DNA of 64,000 nt, from NCBI RefSeq assembly GCF_000204055.1, contig NW_006768809.1, forward strand, positions 412,686 to 476,685, in the 5' to 3' direction. Below are positions 63,721 through 64,000 of this stretch, one piece after another; position 1 is the stretch's first letter, and each line of letters opens with the position of its first letter. The notes below the pieces were generated by a model, which saw nothing but the letters and a program-made list of their open reading frames with translations, made no database searches and had not been told where the DNA came from. The position numbers and the translations under genes were made by a program. Source of the stretch: Melampsora larici-populina 98AG31 (Eukaryota > Basidiomycota > Pucciniomycetes > Pucciniales > Melampsoraceae).

Positions 63721-64000
63721 GTTGAGTAAAAAGTTTTAAGTTTTGTTTAGTAACAAAGACAGTGATAGTCAAACAAAAGTTGACGAGTGCTTAGAGATGT
63801 GAAGGTGAAGTGAAATCTATTGATTAGAAAGATAGACGAAGTGACCTAGACTGAACGATGAGGAAGTTTGGGAAGTGGTCGATGATATGAAGTGAGGGAA
63901 AGAATCAGACAAAGGGATGACCGATTTGATGTTGAAGGGCAAGTCGATTTGATTTGACCAAAACCGAAATACAAATCAGAAAATTTTATACCCTAAGGTA
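63721..64000. other. 5' flank of DBP2
   Basis: 280 bp before the start codon; AT-rich, probably 5' leader and promoter. A TTTATA stretch occurs near 63985. No gene. Confidence 0.5.

Overview
The window looks like a fungal nuclear genome, most likely a rust-type basidiomycete. It is AT-rich, its genes carry many short introns (about 60-110 bp, GT...AG), it contains the fungal-specific histone acetyltransferase Rtt109 and an RTC4-like domain protein, and a dense set of transposon remnants lies between short gene blocks. The organism is inferred from gene content; no marker in the window proves it. Exon structures were built by hand from reading frames, splice sites and protein-family patterns, and checked for frame consistency.

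Layout. 1-3.2 kb: a decayed FAR1-type MULE transposase gene, then two inverted-repeat elements (TGA target duplication, and a GC-rich one with a perfect 8-bp target duplication). 3.3-6.05 kb: a six-exon gene of unknown function (243 aa) and a broken tandem copy of it. 7.8-9.5 kb: RTT109. 11.6-12.9 kb: TYW2/TRM12. 14.3-21.9 kb: a PIF/Harbinger-like transposase that has lost two catalytic aspartates, a 932-aa Myb/trihelix-like plus RTC4-like protein on the opposite strand, and two MITEs. 22.9-24.4 kb: a 460-aa protein that I read as the RNase III half of a Dicer with an inactivated first RNase III domain. 24.8-26.4 kb: a secreted alginate-lyase-family enzyme.

27.5-38.7 kb is a conserved gene block: a 1,459-aa coiled-coil protein with a 63-residue tandem repeat, SSU72 (divergent from it, sharing a 322-bp promoter region), and a 991-aa Ser/Thr kinase. 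39.7-53.7 kb is a transposon nest: a decayed unknown gene, a 100-N assembly gap, a Ty1/copia element with an intact 1.1k-codon pol frame, and a GCM-zinc-finger MULE transposase gene that was cut at its 3' end by the copia LTR and interrupted by a 1.63-kb TG...CA element. A second copy of that 1.63-kb element lies further on. 54-57.8 kb is non-coding as far as I can see, with inverted repeats. 57.9-59.6 kb: a secreted 450-aa protein of unknown function. 60.8-63.7 kb: DBP2, a DEAD-box RNA helicase with one 848-bp intron that is far longer than its other introns.

The main theme is that the transposon-derived genes carry in-frame stops that are almost all TGA where Arg (CGA) would fit, or TAG where Gln (CAG) would fit, plus Asp-to-Asn changes. 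This is the signature of C-to-T decay on either strand. Neighbouring host genes have no such stops and several end in a normal TGA.
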